Position numbers and translations under genes: made by a program. From NCBI GenBank assembly GCA_015179045.1, contig WHUZ01000063.1, positions 1-64,000 on the forward strand: a stretch of DNA of 64,000 bases, read 5' to 3'. A model generated the notes under the pieces. It searched no databases. It worked only from the letters and a program-made list of their open reading frames with translations, and was not told where the DNA came from. This document shows, piece by piece, positions 12,117 through 23,741 of this stretch. This DNA is from Kalaharituber pfeilii. Taxonomy: Eukaryota; Ascomycota; Pezizomycetes; Pezizales; Pezizaceae. Numbering within the stretch: the stretch's first letter is position 1; every line of letters starts with the position of its first letter.

Positions 12117-12721
12117 GGGCATTATTGTGGCACTTGAAGTATGAGTTCCTGATGACATAGTTGAAGTACCCAGTCTGGTCATAGTCGAGTTCACATTGAT
12201 ATCTATAACCAAGATGAAGGACAGGTACGATAATTGTATGACTGGTGCAGGCACGAATCTAGGGACTAGTCAAAGTATAAGGAATAAAGTGAGGTACATG
12301 GCTAGAGGATAACCTATAATATTCATAGGTACAGAGGCACACGATATGAGAGAGAGTAGCTGTATTGTTACTATTGAGTTGACCAGTATGGACTCGTTAT
12401 AAAAGAGTAAATGAACAGATATTTATAGATGAAGTGAATAAGTACTGAACAATCAGATAATAACAACATACATATACATACATATGAAGCATTACTATTA
12501 TTATGACAAAAGAGAACATGAGGAAAACCACTAAGATAGTCAGCAGTGCTACCCTTCGGTCCGTTGAGACAATCCCTATGTTAGCACATAGCCAGTTGCT
12601 TCATGTTGGGTCGTACTGAGGTCATGATCATGCTAATCTGTTATTTGGCCGCTGCTATCGTCGGCTGTATTCGGCCATCCAACTGCCTTTAGCAACCCGC
12701 TTCAGCTTGCCAGTTATTATA

Positions 12722-13069
12722 GAACCTCGTTCTAGCCAGTTTAAGGCATATATGCTTGTCACACATGCCATAGATAGTGAGCAAGGAGTTATATCCTAGG
12801 TCTTAGCGAAGCTGTTGCACCCTTCACTACGAAAATATTGGGATTCTTGAAAACAGTTGGGGTTTAAGAGGTGTTGGAACACCGTGGATAGCTATGAAGT
12901 GTTTGACCTAAGTTCGCATATAATTAGTTCGTTAGAGAAGGACTTCAGAATTATGGAGGAAGATACCAGACAGCTTTTTATAGTATGGAAATTGGAATCA
13001 ATGGTTATAGATAATGTGAAACAGATAACTAGGTTTGACAGTATACGAATGTCTACCGATGTATTGATG
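12722..13069. other. Unassigned flank between gypsy and MULE A
   Basis: Moderate GC and little RIP. An open frame at 12857-13087 (plus, 76 codons) runs into the MULE end and has no recognisable motif. It may be a fragment of an unrelated repeat or gene. Confidence 0.3.
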
Positions 13070-13193
13070 CAGAATGTCTCTGTCTAGTCACTTTCTGACT
13101 GAACAGAAACCAAGATAAGTGACGCTAAACTATATATATATCTAAAGTAACTGTTAAGCTACTAGTACATACAACCCATGTCCACATTCCATG

Positions 13194-15168
13194 GAACCTC
13201 TCCGGATAGGCAGATTCTGCCTGCCGCTTCTGGACCTTATCAGACGATAAACTTTACGCCATGATACTCTGACATAGGTACCAACATTGTAGGGTAGGTA
13301 GATCAAATGTTAGTACTTGTTACTAGTATTTAGTGATACAAAATGGAGGTTGAGCATAGTCCGTGCAAGAGGTGTTACGGCTAAGGTGGAAACTTGCCTA
13401 CCACTGTGGCAAGGGGCAAGGGTTCCACTACTAATTAGCTGCCACGGCTAAAGGTGAAGACTTACCCGCCAAGGGGAAAATGCTGACCCTGTAATCGAAC
13501 ATAAGACCAATGCTGATTGACCGGACTGATCACCCGTTAGGCTTGGCTGTTGATTCTCGCATCGTTTAGATAGGGCAGTACTACGGAAGGGTGTGTCATC
13601 CGGAATGCAGCTTGATGCATACACTCGAGTTACGGAAGCTTTATTAATATACGCACATGCATTAGTACATTCGTTATCTTTGTCCCGTACTATTTTTGCA
13701 TGTTTTCGTTACGTAGGCCTATTACCACGGGTATTGGCATTGATAAGGAATCGCCGCGTTGCCAGCCAATTATTCATTTGTTGACCCCTCATGTATGGCT
13801 GCGCTGAAGTCTATATAAGCGCCGGCTGGCGATAGCATAGTTAGAAGAATCAAGACACTAGCGGTGTCCTAAGTCCTCTATAACTCTGAACCTATCGTTC
13901 CATCATTACGCCCGTGAATCGCTCCGCTCCGCTGCGTGCTCCACGCCGAGTAGCTGCCCTTCCGACCCGCCGTATTCACCCCACCGTAGCCGTAACATCC
14001 GGTCCCTTCCAGCGCCCACCGGAGCCGAGCCCCTCACGCCCGTAACAAGAAGTTAGTGACCTAGTGTGGCACTAGAGTATCCTCTCTCTTGAGAGGACAG
14101 ATTAGTAGGGAAAACAGCAGCATTCCTCTTAGAGGCCTGGGTCAATAGCAATATAGCTATAGCATTTTGACTAAGGGATGCTATTGCAGAACTAAATGCT
14201 GATAATAAGTAGTATTACTTACTGTACCAATACAAACTTCCATGTCACAACAAGCTTGAACCATTGTTTGAATTGCAGACTCCAATTCCAATCATTATAA
14301 TTCATCCTAGATGGCTATTAACTACATCAACTGAACCTACAGCATCAATGTCTCAAGCTGCCAGATCGTAATCATTGCAAACGGCTGGATTATTGACTTA
14401 TGGCCAAATAGCACCAGCTGGATTATATATCAACTTTACATATTCTAGTGTTTTTTTTTAGGTCTCTGCTATAGGCTTATAGCTTATATGCAGAGCTATG
14501 TGAACAAAATCATTTGAATAGAGCAATATTATACGAATCTTTCTAATTAAGAAGCATAGTACTTTGCTTACTTTCAAGCTTGTAAAGCAGTACAGCTCTT
14601 CTAGTAGTTTTAAAATTGCCAGGCTTTGCAGGATATCCTGAAGCTTTTACTACCTACTCTTACACCTCAATTGCATACCCTTAAAATACTCCGTACTGCA
14701 AATAAATAAGCTTTTGTCCATCTAGAGTGTGTACTCCAAATGTAATATCCAAAGGGCAAGAGACACCTCAAGACAAAGTCTACTAGCAGTGTGACAGGAA
14801 CTGATAAGCAAGTAATATTATAAAGTAAGGTATTATAGGAAATCCAAGATTTCATTTTTGTTTCTTCATCTGCTCATCAATTTAGATCTATTTTTCTATT
14901 ACTTTTCCATTGTTCATTTTTTACTTAATTGAGTAATCATATATTCAAACTAGTAGATCACAGCATTAGCCGATATTTGGTACCTAGTGGGCCAGTACAT
15001 ACTTACATCACTAGTCAAATTAAAACTTGACTTGCTATATACCTATACTAACAATTAATCATCTCTACCCCACAATATTGGTACCTGTATTACAGTGTTA
15101 TGGCGTCAAGTTTGTCGTCTGATGAAGTCTGAGAGCAGGAGGTAGAATTTGCCTATCTACAGAGGTTC
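13194..15168. mobile_element. Repeat B copy 1: TIR DNA element holding a solo LTR
   Basis: It matches 41516-42771 end to end. Both copies begin GAACCTCTCC and end GGAGAGGTTC or a RIP variant, and the ends form an inverted repeat of about 105 bp (best seen in copy 2). The LTR insertion at 13373-14047 accounts for the extra length (about 1.3 kb without it). No transposase is encoded; a short minus-strand open frame (14667-14855) is not conserved convincingly. It sits inside the MULE A transposase 3' region. Confidence 0.65.
13373..14047 (+). repeat. Solo LTR, family L700, copy in repeat B
   Basis: 675 bp, TGTTACGG to CCGTAACA, with TATA box TCTATATAAGCGCC near 13808. The TSD is AGAGG / AGAAG. 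The unoccupied equivalent site is in repeat B copy 2 near 41690 (TCCGTGCGGGAGGTCAGTG), which proves a clean insertion. Confidence 0.85.
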
Positions 15169-16545
15169 TGAAAAGGTTAGTTGTTAACAGTGGTACAGGT
15201 AATGAAGCCTTGGTAGTATTAAGCATCATAGTCCATTGTTAATGAGGGTCCTATGCTGACTTATCAAGATACTAATGAGGATAAATTAGGGATAGTAGTA
15301 TTGACTCTTTAAGAAGATAAAATGTACGTAGAAAATAGTAACAAGGAATAGTACTAGTATATTAGAGAATAATTGAGTATATAGTACATGCAATATTTCC
15401 TATATCTCTGGTAGAATCTAAAGCTTTATAAGTAGGAGATAATATAACTTACTATTCATACTTTAGTATGTCAATACAATATAGTATAACCTGTCCCTAT
15501 AACTGTGAAATACTTTAATACTAGTACCATCTAACTGAAGTAGTAAATGACATTTAAGCTGACTATAGTTCTCAACAAATATAATATTATTGCTGACTTT
15601 ATCAAAGTAATATACCTTTTAATATATATATTAGTCATACTTATAGTATAAAATAGAAGAACTACTTACTAGATGATAAATAGCTTTATCGAGATTATGC
15701 CTTTGATCTAAAAATACCTTGATTGTAGAATGAAGTCCTTCTGCATACTACATACTATAGCATCGAAGATTTCTATAGTTGCAAGTATGAATTTGAAGTA
15801 CTTAATATATTTTAGGAAGCCAATACTCCTCAATATATTGATACTCCATAGGTGGTAAAACTTCTTACATATTATTAAATACTTTTTTGAAAGTTTCTCA
15901 AGATATACACTGTATCTAAGCCTAAATATGCTGATAAACAATCTTCAAAGTCTCTTCATTGTTGACCTTACATATTTCCTTATATAATGTACAGATTTGG
16001 GTCCAAATATTTTAAAACATATGTCATGTACAGAGCTGATGCTTCATCTCAGGATAAATATTTGTAACTCCAGTTTATAGAGCTAGCTCTTGATCTGTTA
16101 AGTATACGCTTGGTGGCTTATAGTCATTCCAAATTAGTTGCTGTATAGCATTTAATGCATGCTCTATATTAGTAGTATTTTTACTATAACTAAAGTATAA
16201 TCCAATAAGAAATGTAGCTCTAGAATTTGTAACTCTAACAACTGACAGAAGAGGTATTTTATGTTTATTGGTATGAAATATAGCATCTAACTCTATTATA
16301 AACCCAGATGCAAAGCGTTTCGCTCGATGAATTTGGCTGTTGGATATAAAGAATAGGGTATTAAGGTGGTGTATCTCAGGTTCTTACTAAATTATTGTAT
16401 AGCGTGGTATACAATACATATTTGCATTCTTTAGTAACTGAAAGATGCATACTATAGTTTGTAATGAGCTATCAGTCACTAGCTTTCGTTAGTTGTTCTT
16501 ATTGTAGTAGGCCTTCCATCCAATTGGGGCAAGTAGGATATTATT
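15169..16545 (-). pseudogene. MULE A transposase, catalytic and 3' part
   Basis: The reverse complement aligns along its length with the MULE B transposase at about 56680-58980. It is RIP-damaged, with many TA-type changes and stops, but the order is preserved: the MULE domain region (15700-16350) and the downstream part near 15200-15350. At about 16150 it keeps one nucleotide that copy B lacks (near 57057), so here the frame is intact where B is shifted. The 5' part lies beyond the LINE, at 23742-24790. Confidence 0.7.
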
Positions 16546-16948
16546 CACCGACAACTACTTTCAGAGAACGAGCGCTTGGAGGAACGCCAACTTCCCAGCG
16601 CACTCAGAACTCAAAATTACATTGGAGCGAAGCTCGGGACCGCCCGAGAAAGAATATCGACTTTATTTCTCAGAATTCAGAGGTTACAGACTCGTTTCGT
16701 TCAGGTCAAGGTTTCAGAGTTTTCTGAGTTCCTCCCATACAAATCGCGACAAGCAAGGCACTCGTGCCCCGGCACACCCGCTTGGCACTGAGCTAGCGAA
16801 CGGGGACCTAGAAGAAACAAGGGCAGAAAAGTGGACCACCTTCAATTTTGGGAATAGCGCCGAAGCTAGTCCCAAAGCGGCGACACCCAGTTAAGGGTAG
16901 ACACAAGGAAGGCAGGAGAAGGCGGTAAGAGAGGAGGTAAATAGGAAA

Positions 16949-19900
16949 ATGTCGGTGGAAGAAGACACTTCCAAGATGGAATTCTTGGGACCAGTAGGAG
17001 ATGGATGGACGGGGGAGGTGTATGTGATTGACAGGAACAAGGTATGGTGTGTGGATGAGATCCACACATGGGAAAGGAAGGATTGGTGGTTGGCAAGGGT
17101 AGGGGAGGCAGGGGATATGAGTACAGTAAAAGAAAGGGTAGAAAGGGCATTAAAAAAGGGCGGAGAGTACGATGGGCAGCTAGATATGATCGACAAGTTG
17201 AGAAAGGATGCCATCGCAGTGGCTCAAAGAAGGGGGGTACCGGAGGTGATGTGGGTAGAAACTGGAGGTTTGACCGGGGTCGGAGAAGTAGCAGCGGTAG
17301 TCAGACACTGGAGTGCGGATGCAGCGATATTTAGAAAGTACGAGGAGGGGAAGGACGGGATTGTGATTGTGAAGGAGAAAGAAGCCATGGAGAATGCCAC
17401 CAGGGAATGCATTACGGTGAAGAAGGGACCTATAGTGGTTTTCAAGAAACAGCAAGTCACCCCAAGGACGACGAGAGTAATGATGAGCTGGGGAAGGAGG
17501 GAAGGGACAGAAAGAGAAAGAAGTGCCTCTCCATGTGAGGGAAGAAGCAGAAGAAGTCAGGGGAGGAGGAGAGAGATCACGGAGATTGGAGACTCACAGC
17601 CGAATCTTGAGCCGACAGCTCCGATCTTACCGACAGTGCAGGAAGAAGAGAGAGGAGAGGTGGAGAGAAGGGACTCGGAGCAGGAGGGGGAGACCGAGGG
17701 AGGAGTTGATGAAGAGATGGAGGAGGGCGGAGAGGAGGGAGGAGAGGAGGAGGAGAATGAAGAAGAAAGCGAGGAAGAGGAGCAGGGGCAGGGGCTAGGT
17801 AAGGAGGGAAAGACAGTGTTAGCACTAGTGCATGCAGCGCAAGTGCTGGTCAAGAAGGAGGAGGTGCTGAAAGAAAAGGGAAAGAAGGGGGAGGCGAAGG
17901 CAGTGGAGGCAACACGGCAGCGGGTAGCAGCCGTTTTGGGAACGACCATATTTGAGAAGGGATGGAAAGAGTTGAGGAAGAGAATGGAGGAGGGGGAGAA
18001 GGGGATGAGGTATACGAGGAGGTGGGAGACAACAGGGGAGGAGGTGAAGAGGTGGAAGGAGGAGGCGAGAGAGGCATGGAGGCAGAAGAGAAGGGCGAAG
18101 GAAACGGAGATGGAGGAGAGAATGACAGCTCTGGAGGGGATGGTGAGAGAGATGCATGTAGCGATGGGGCTGGCCTCAGGGAAGGAGGAGAGGTGGCTAG
18201 AAAAAGAAAAGAAGAAGAGAGAGGAGGAAAAGGAAGAGGAGGAGAAGAGGAGGAAGAGGGAAGCAGAAATCCGGGAAATCCGGAAGTGGCAGGAAGAGAC
18301 AGAGAAGAAAAAGAAGAGGGAGGAGGAGAGGCGCAAAAAGGCGGTAGAGGAAAGCCAGAGGAAGATTGCAGAAGAAAGAAGGGCAACGGTGGAGAGGGCG
18401 GAGGTTTTGAAGGAGGTGGCGGAGGTGATGGAGATGCCCGGAAGCTCACAAGTGAAGGTGGCAGCTCTAGAGGAGAAAGAGAAGAAGTTGAAGGAAGAGG
18501 CGGTGAGGGCAGCAATGGAGGCGGAAAAGAGGATTGAAGGGGAGGACTGGACAATAGTGAGGGGGAGGAGGTTGTGGAGGAGAACTTTGAGGACAGTGCA
18601 TAAGGCGGCAGTACCGTTCGGAAAGGAGGGTGTGGAGGAGAGAAATATTTTGATGAAGAGGTGTGAGTCATTGTGGGAGACAACAGCGAAAGAGGAAGGC
18701 GAGAGAGGGTGGAGGGTGACGCGAGTGGAGAGGAACTCGGCGGCTTCCAAGTTCGAGAGGACTTGGTTCTTAGTAGACATCGGAGAGAAGGAGAGCCAGA
18801 AGGAGGTGATGGAGAAGTTCGCGGCATGGATGCGCCTGATCTTTGGAGAGGATCTCGTGAGAGTGGAGGTCCACAACAAGGATGCGGTCCCTCTGGTAAT
18901 GAAGGGGGCTGACTATGAGGAGGGAAGGGAGGATGTGGAGGTGATGAGGAAGAAGTTGAAGGAGGAAAACCCAGACATCAAGTTCGGGTCCAGGCCACCA
19001 GTGCGCTTCGGTGCAGTACCATCCATGGGGAAACCGCGAGTTTCTCAGCTCAAGTTCGAGGTGGTGGATGCGGATGAGGCAGTGAAGGTGTTGAAGAAGG
19101 GTTTGGTGTGGAGGGGGCAGAAGAGAGTGGTAGAAAGATATAGGCCAGGGGGGCACATGCAGGCGGAGGTGCGGGTGAGTTACGCCAACATGGCGGCCAA
19201 CATGGTGGCAACAGCGGGGGTAGGAGGGCAGCAGCAGCAGCAGCAGGGGCAACAGCAGCAGCAGCAGCAGCAGACGTGGAAGGGAGGGGTGGGGTATAAT
19301 GTGTACTCGAGGGGACAAGTCATTCCTCCGGGAATGGGTTTTGGACCACTGGGTGCAGGTCAGCAAGTGCAGGTAATAGGAACGCAGTTGGGCAGCCAGG
19401 GAAGGCAGGGGACGGGTTGCTTCAAGTGCGGAAAGAAGGGGCATCTGGCGCGGGAATGCAGGTTCCAGAAAGGCCAGATGGCATGTTATGCGTGTGGCAG
19501 GTGGGGCCACATCGCAAGAATCTGTCCGGAGCGACCAAAACCGGTTACTCCAAATCAGAGCCAGAAGAGGGAGAGAGTGGAGGAGACCCCAATGAAGAAG
19601 AAGCAAGAGGAGTCAAGCAAGGCGGCAAAGGTAGGGGAGACGAAGGGGAAGGAGAAGGCGGTGGAGACCGATAAGATGAGGACCGGAGTGAAGGTCTCGG
19701 GAGTTCTGTCGGAAGACTGGGACGAGAAGGGGAAGCTGCTGGAGCTGAAGGGCTTCCTCAAGGCAAGAAAAGGGGAGAGAGAATGGAGATCGATGAGAGA
19801 GACGATATGGAGGGGTCAAGGCACCGACCGCGAGTGGTGCTGGGAGATTTGTTTGGAGGTATGGACCTGCCGGGAGATGGATGGGAGGCAGAGAGCAGCG

Positions 19901-20134
19901 GGGTACCGAGAGCCTTATGGTGAAAGTGGGGTACCTAAACGTCGGGGGGTCGTCCGTGGTAGGACATGTGTGGAGGGAGAATATCTTCAAGGAGGGTTGG
20001 GAGTTAGGTTTCGAGGGAGAAGTTTGGAAGAGAAAGGAGGAGTCCGGGTGGAAGACGGGATCGCATCCAGCCCTGAGGAGGGTGGGGGAGGTGGGGGCAG
20101 GAACGCGAGTAGTAGGATGGGAGAGAAGCAGTAA
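16949..20134 (+). CDS. LINE ORF1 protein (gag-like RNA-binding)
   Basis: 1061 codons, longer than usual for ORF1 proteins. Residues about 200-560 are a Glu/Lys/Arg-rich, probably coiled-coil region. A poly-Gln tract lies at about 757-775. Two CCHC zinc knuckles follow at about 824-837 (CFKCGKKGHLAREC) and 843-856 (CYACGRWGHIARIC). Downstream of about residue 905 the frame overlaps the start of ORF2 (about 19914), and low-complexity Gly/Arg sequence suggests the natural stop was lost by a small indel. ORF1 proteins coat LINE RNA. The ATG at 16949 is the first good start after the 5' UTR. Confidence 0.75.
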   Translation: MSVEEDTSKMEFLGPVGDGWTGEVYVIDRNKVWCVDEIHTWERKDWWLARVGEAGDMSTVKERVERALKKGGEYDGQLDMIDKLRKDAIAVAQRRGVPEVMWVETGGLTGVGEVAAVVRHWSADAAIFRKYEEGKDGIVIVKEKEAMENATRECITVKKGPIVVFKKQQVTPRTTRVMMSWGRREGTERERSASPCEGRSRRSQGRRREITEIGDSQPNLEPTAPILPTVQEEERGEVERRDSEQEGETEGGVDEEMEEGGEEGGEEEENEEESEEEEQGQGLGKEGKTVLALVHAAQVLVKKEEVLKEKGKKGEAKAVEATRQRVAAVLGTTIFEKGWKELRKRMEEGEKGMRYTRRWETTGEEVKRWKEEAREAWRQKRRAKETEMEERMTALEGMVREMHVAMGLASGKEERWLEKEKKKREEEKEEEEKRRKREAEIREIRKWQEETEKKKKREEERRKKAVEESQRKIAEERRATVERAEVLKEVAEVMEMPGSSQVKVAALEEKEKKLKEEAVRAAMEAEKRIEGEDWTIVRGRRLWRRTLRTVHKAAVPFGKEGVEERNILMKRCESLWETTAKEEGERGWRVTRVERNSAASKFERTWFLVDIGEKESQKEVMEKFAAWMRLIFGEDLVRVEVHNKDAVPLVMKGADYEEGREDVEVMRKKLKEENPDIKFGSRPPVRFGAVPSMGKPRVSQLKFEVVDADEAVKVLKKGLVWRGQKRVVERYRPGGHMQAEVRVSYANMAANMVATAGVGGQQQQQQGQQQQQQQQTWKGGVGYNVYSRGQVIPPGMGFGPLGAGQQVQVIGTQLGSQGRQGTGCFKCGKKGHLARECRFQKGQMACYACGRWGHIARICPERPKPVTPNQSQKRERVEETPMKKKQEESSKAAKVGETKGKEKAVETDKMRTGVKVSGVLSEDWDEKGKLLELKGFLKARKGEREWRSMRETIWRGQGTDREWCWEICLEVWTCREMDGRQRAAGYREPYGESGVPKRRGVVRGRTCVEGEYLQGGLGVRFRGRSLEEKGGVRVEDGIASSPEEGGGGGGRNASSRMGEKQ

Positions 20135-23100
20135 GAGGAGTGCGAGGGGGAGGAGGGGGGAGAGAATGTAGTATGGGGTAGGGTGGGTGAGGTTTTGGTT
20201 GGGGGAGTATATGCTAATGGAGGGTGGAGGGAGGAGGAGTTTGAAGGGTGGGTGGAAGAGGTGACGAGGGTGGAGGGGAGATGTGTAATCATGGGAGACT
20301 GGAATGCGCATAGCCCGATGTGGAGTTTAGAAGGAACTGGGGAGAACGGAAAGGGTAGGAGACTGAGGGAGAGAATGGAGGAGGCCGGCTTTACCTTGAA
20401 GGGAGAAAGAGTAGGGACGTGGAGGAGAGAAGTGGAAGGCAGGGTGCGAGAATCGAGAATAGACTTGGTGTGGGTAAGGGGGGTAGAGGGGGTGCAAGTA
20501 GAGCTGTGGGAAGGGGGCTCAGACCACTCAGGACTGGTAGTGGAGTGGGAGGAGGAGAAGGGAGGGAGAGAAATGGAAGAGAGGGTGAGAATTGATTGGG
20601 AAAGGGTGGAGAAAGAGGTCGAGGGGTGGGGCGGAGAATGGGGAGACGAAGAGAAGAAGAAGTGGCTTGAAAGGGTAGGAGAGGGGAGCGGGTATGAGAG
20701 ACTAAAACGATGGAAGGAGTCTCTGGAGAAGAAAGTAAGGGTAGGAGGGAAGAGTAAAAGGTGGTGGACGGAAGAGATTGAAGAGATGAGGAAAGAAGTC
20801 AATAGGCTGGCGCGAGGGGGGGTGGGAGCGAGGGCGAGGTTAACAGAGGATGAGAGAGTGAGGGGGTGGAAGGCGGCGGTACAGAAGCTGAAGTGGAAGA
20901 TCCGAGAGGAGAAGAAGAGGTGCTGGAGGGACTTCGTGGAAGAGGAGGGGCACAGTGACCCATGGAGAGTGGTGAGGGTAGCAAAGGACCCTTTCGGAGG
21001 TAAGGAGAGAATGGGGGCGCTGGTAGATGAGGAGGGGAGAGATTTGGAAGAGAACGAGGAGAAGGTGAGGGCATTGGTGAGAAGGAATTTTGAATGGAGG
21101 GAGAGTGGAGAAAACGAGGGGAAAGAGGTAGGAGGGGACCAGGGGGTAGGAGAGATAGATGAGAGGGAGAGAAAAAGGGTAGAGAAGGAAGTGAGGGTCG
21201 CGCTACAGGGCACCAAGAATAACTCGGCTCCGGGACCAGACGGAATCGGGTACCGGTTGATCAAGGCGGCCTTGAGGACACCTATAGGTGATGAGCTGGT
21301 GAGGGAGATCACTGAGAATTGGATTCGAAACGAGATTCCGAAGGAGTGGAAGGAGATGCGGGTGGTCATGATACCAAGCCGGGGAAGGATATCAAGACCA
21401 CGAAAGCATGGAGGCCATCAACCTGATCAACTGCATTGGGAAAATTGGGGAGAAGGTGATGGCTAACAGGCTGCAGAAAGAAGACCGACTTTTCCATAGG
21501 CTTCAGTTGGGAGCTCGGAAAGGAAGGAATGCCACTCAAGCAATGGCAAGAGCAGTGACAAAGGTACAGAGGTGCCTGCACAGGGGAGGAAGGGCAGCAT
21601 GGGTGACAGCGGATGTCAAGGGTGGCTTTAACATCGTGAGGAGGGAGATAGTTCTGAGGAGGATAGAAGAGAGAGGGAGTGAGGAGATTAAGAAGAAAAT
21701 GGGGTGGCTGGAGAAATTCATGGGGGGGAGGGAGTTTGGGGTGTGGTGGGATGATGAGGAGAGGGGGAGAGGCAGGTCGAACGTGGGAGTGCCACAAGGG
21801 TCCCCACTCTCGCCAGTCATTTTTCTAATCTTCATGGCGCCCACAATCGAGAAAATGGAGGAGAGGGTGAGGAGGGTAGCCACTGGAGCGGAGGTGGAGG
21901 TGCTGTCATATGTGGACGATTTAGCTGCGACGATCCTGGATTGGCACGGCTATTGGGATATGGGACGATTGAGGGAGAAGGTGAAGAAGGTGATGGCAGA
22001 GGTGGCAGAGGAAGATCAGGTCCCGCTGGAGGAGTCGAAGTGGGAGATGATAACGTTTGGCGTAGGAAAGAGGCAGAAGAAGGAGGGGGAGTTTCTGAAG
22101 TGGCTGGGGGTCATCTTTGATGAAAATTTGACCTTCACGGCACACTGGAAAAACAGAGTCAGCAGAGCAAGAAGGTTGACCGGAGCACTAGCGGGGTTGG
22201 GAAATAGGGATTGGGGAATAAGCCGAGGAGCTGGAGACAGATTTATACGGGCATGATTAGAGCGGTGGCCATGTGGGGTAGTGAGATAGGTTGGAGAGGA
22301 CAGAAGGAGTGGAGAAGAGAAATGGAGAGAGTACAGCTGCAAGCATTAAAGAAGGCAGCTGGAGGGGGGAGAGGCACAGGGGTAGAGGGGGTGAACGCAG
22401 TGTGCGGAGTGGAGGGGGCGGAGGTGATCCTGGACGCAGCACAGGCAAGGGCGATAGTTCGGGAAGTGGAGGTACCATCGGAGCTTGCAGAACTATGCAC
22501 AGGAGATTTCAGGAGAGGGAATGAGGAGAAGGAGGAGGGGACGAGGAACTGGAAGGACTGGGGGGTGCAGTGGGCCCTGGAAGAGGGGGATGGATATGAA
22601 AGCGTTTTGGACCGCTGGCAGGGGCAGTGGTCAAGGTTCTCGGAGGAGGGCGAGGAGATCTCATGGGGAGGAGAGTGTGAGAAGGTGAAAGTGGAGTGCG
22701 CAGAGAGGCTAGGTAGAAAGGGGGGAGGGAGAGAAGAGTGGGAGACCTCGGTTGAGGAAGCCGGAAGAGGGAGAGCGGTTCTCTTCTCGGATGGTAGTAA
22801 GGTCGAGGACAGCAAGGTGGGGGCTGGGGTGTGGGGGAGATCAGCGGTGGTGGCGGAGGTAGTAGGGAGAACGGCGACGGTTTTTGACGGGGAGGTGAGG
22901 GGGGTGAGAAGTGCGCTGGAGAGTGTACCGGAGGAGGTACCGGTCCTGGTTTGCTTAGATTCTGAAGCTGCTGTCATGGCGATTCAGAAGGCAGGCAGGG
23001 AGGGAAAGGGAAAGACGGAGGATGTGAGAAGGGTGGTGAATGCAGTGGCGAGGAGAAAGAAGAAGGGGGGGGATGCGAAACTGTTGTGGGTAAAAGCTCA

Positions 23101-23539
23101 TATCGGAATCGCAGGCAACGAGAAGGCGGATGAGTGGGCAAAGAAGGGGACGGGGATGCAGGGTAAGGAGGTGGCCACTGGAAGTGGAGTGCGCCAGAGG
23201 GTGAAAGCGTGGAGGAAGGAGAGGAGAGAAGTGGAGGGCTTTGGAAAGGGGAAGGTTATGGAGTGGAATAGGACAGCGGTGTCCAACTTCACTGCCATGC
23301 GCCTGGAGAGAGGAAGGTGCGGGGTGTGGTTGAAGAGGATGGGAGTGGCGGAATCGGACAAGTGCAGCTGCGGGGAGGCCCAGACGGGGGCGCACCTAGC
23401 CTTCCAGTGCAGTCAGCAGAGGTTTCGCCCAGAAGGCTTTAGAGAATGGGGGGATATGGGGAAGAACTGGAAAAGGACAGCAGAGAATGGGGAGGAGTGG
23501 GATGAGTTGGAAAGGTTCTTCTCCGGGATCAGGTTCTAG
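19914..23539 (+). pseudogene. LINE ORF2: endonuclease, reverse transcriptase, RNase H (frameshifted)
   Basis: Order of domains: exonuclease-endonuclease-phosphatase fold (MVKVGYLNVGG at the start; GDWNAHSPMW about 20295; SRIDLVWV about 20455; SDHSG about 20520); RT (APGPDGIGYRL about 21230; QGSPLSPVIF about 21800; YVDDLAAT about 21908); RNase H (LFSDGSK about 22780; DGEVRG; CLDSEAA; WVKAHIGIAGNEKAD about 23085); and a C-terminal CSCGEAQTGAHLAFQC knuckle near 23362. The frame shifts near 20160, 21374, 21412 and 22224, each consistent with loss of one base, so the protein is not made as one piece. The catalytic residues seen are conserved. Confidence 0.85.
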
Positions 23540-23696
23540 GGCGCCGTGCGGTTTGCCGTCGGGGAAGTTTGCTTGCCGGGGTGCGAAAGTGTGGAGAAGA
23601 GGGGAGGGGGGAGAGGGGGGTTTGTTAAGCCTGTCTCCGGGCTTCGAGGGCTTGCCCAGGGACCCTGCCATGGCCACGTGCTACAAGCGGGGTTAT

Positions 23697-23728
<32 letters not shown>

Positions 23729-23741
23729 GTAGGATATTATT

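Larger units (their letters stand above)
3339..12721 (-). mobile_element. RIP-inactivated Ty3/gypsy chromovirus with nested insertions
   Basis: LTRs of about 450 bp (3339-3788, 12276-12721) flank a minus-strand gag-pol remnant. The LTRs have TGTAA..TTACA ends, some mutated TG-to-TA or CA-to-TA. Flanking bases are AAACT on the left and GAACC on the right, the same 5-mer if two RIP transitions occurred, so I read this as the TSD. Domains run right to left: gag, protease, RT, RNase H, integrase, chromodomain. Later insertions at 4725-5462, 7417-7636 and 9858-12116 break it; without them it is about 6.2 kb, normal for the class. Every coding domain has many stops. Confidence 0.85.
16546..23728 (+). 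mobile_element. Full-length Tad1/I-type LINE, family L-A
   Basis: 7.18 kb bounded by the 13-bp TSD GTAGGATATTATT (16533-16545 and 23729-23741), inserted in MULE A. It has a 5' UTR of about 400 bp, ORF1 with two zinc knuckles, ORF2 with endonuclease, RT, RNase H and a zinc knuckle, then a 3' UTR with a hairpin tail and A24. The sense strand is extremely purine-rich. It lacks the RIP decay of its host MULE, so it is young, but ORF2 has about four single-base deletions. The element moves by target-primed reverse transcription in the nucleus. Confidence 0.9.

Noticed and set aside
12240..12275. Primer-binding site of the gypsy element next to its 5' LTR
   Set aside because: No TGG-type complement to a tRNA 3' end was found at the LTR border, so I do not call one.
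17557..18879. 440-codon open frame on the minus strand, with further long minus-strand frames at 17850-18827, 19987-21369 and 22243-22977
   Set aside because: They are antisense to LINE ORF1/ORF2. The purine-rich sense strand makes Ser/Pro/Leu-rich antisense frames open by composition; no domain is recognisable.
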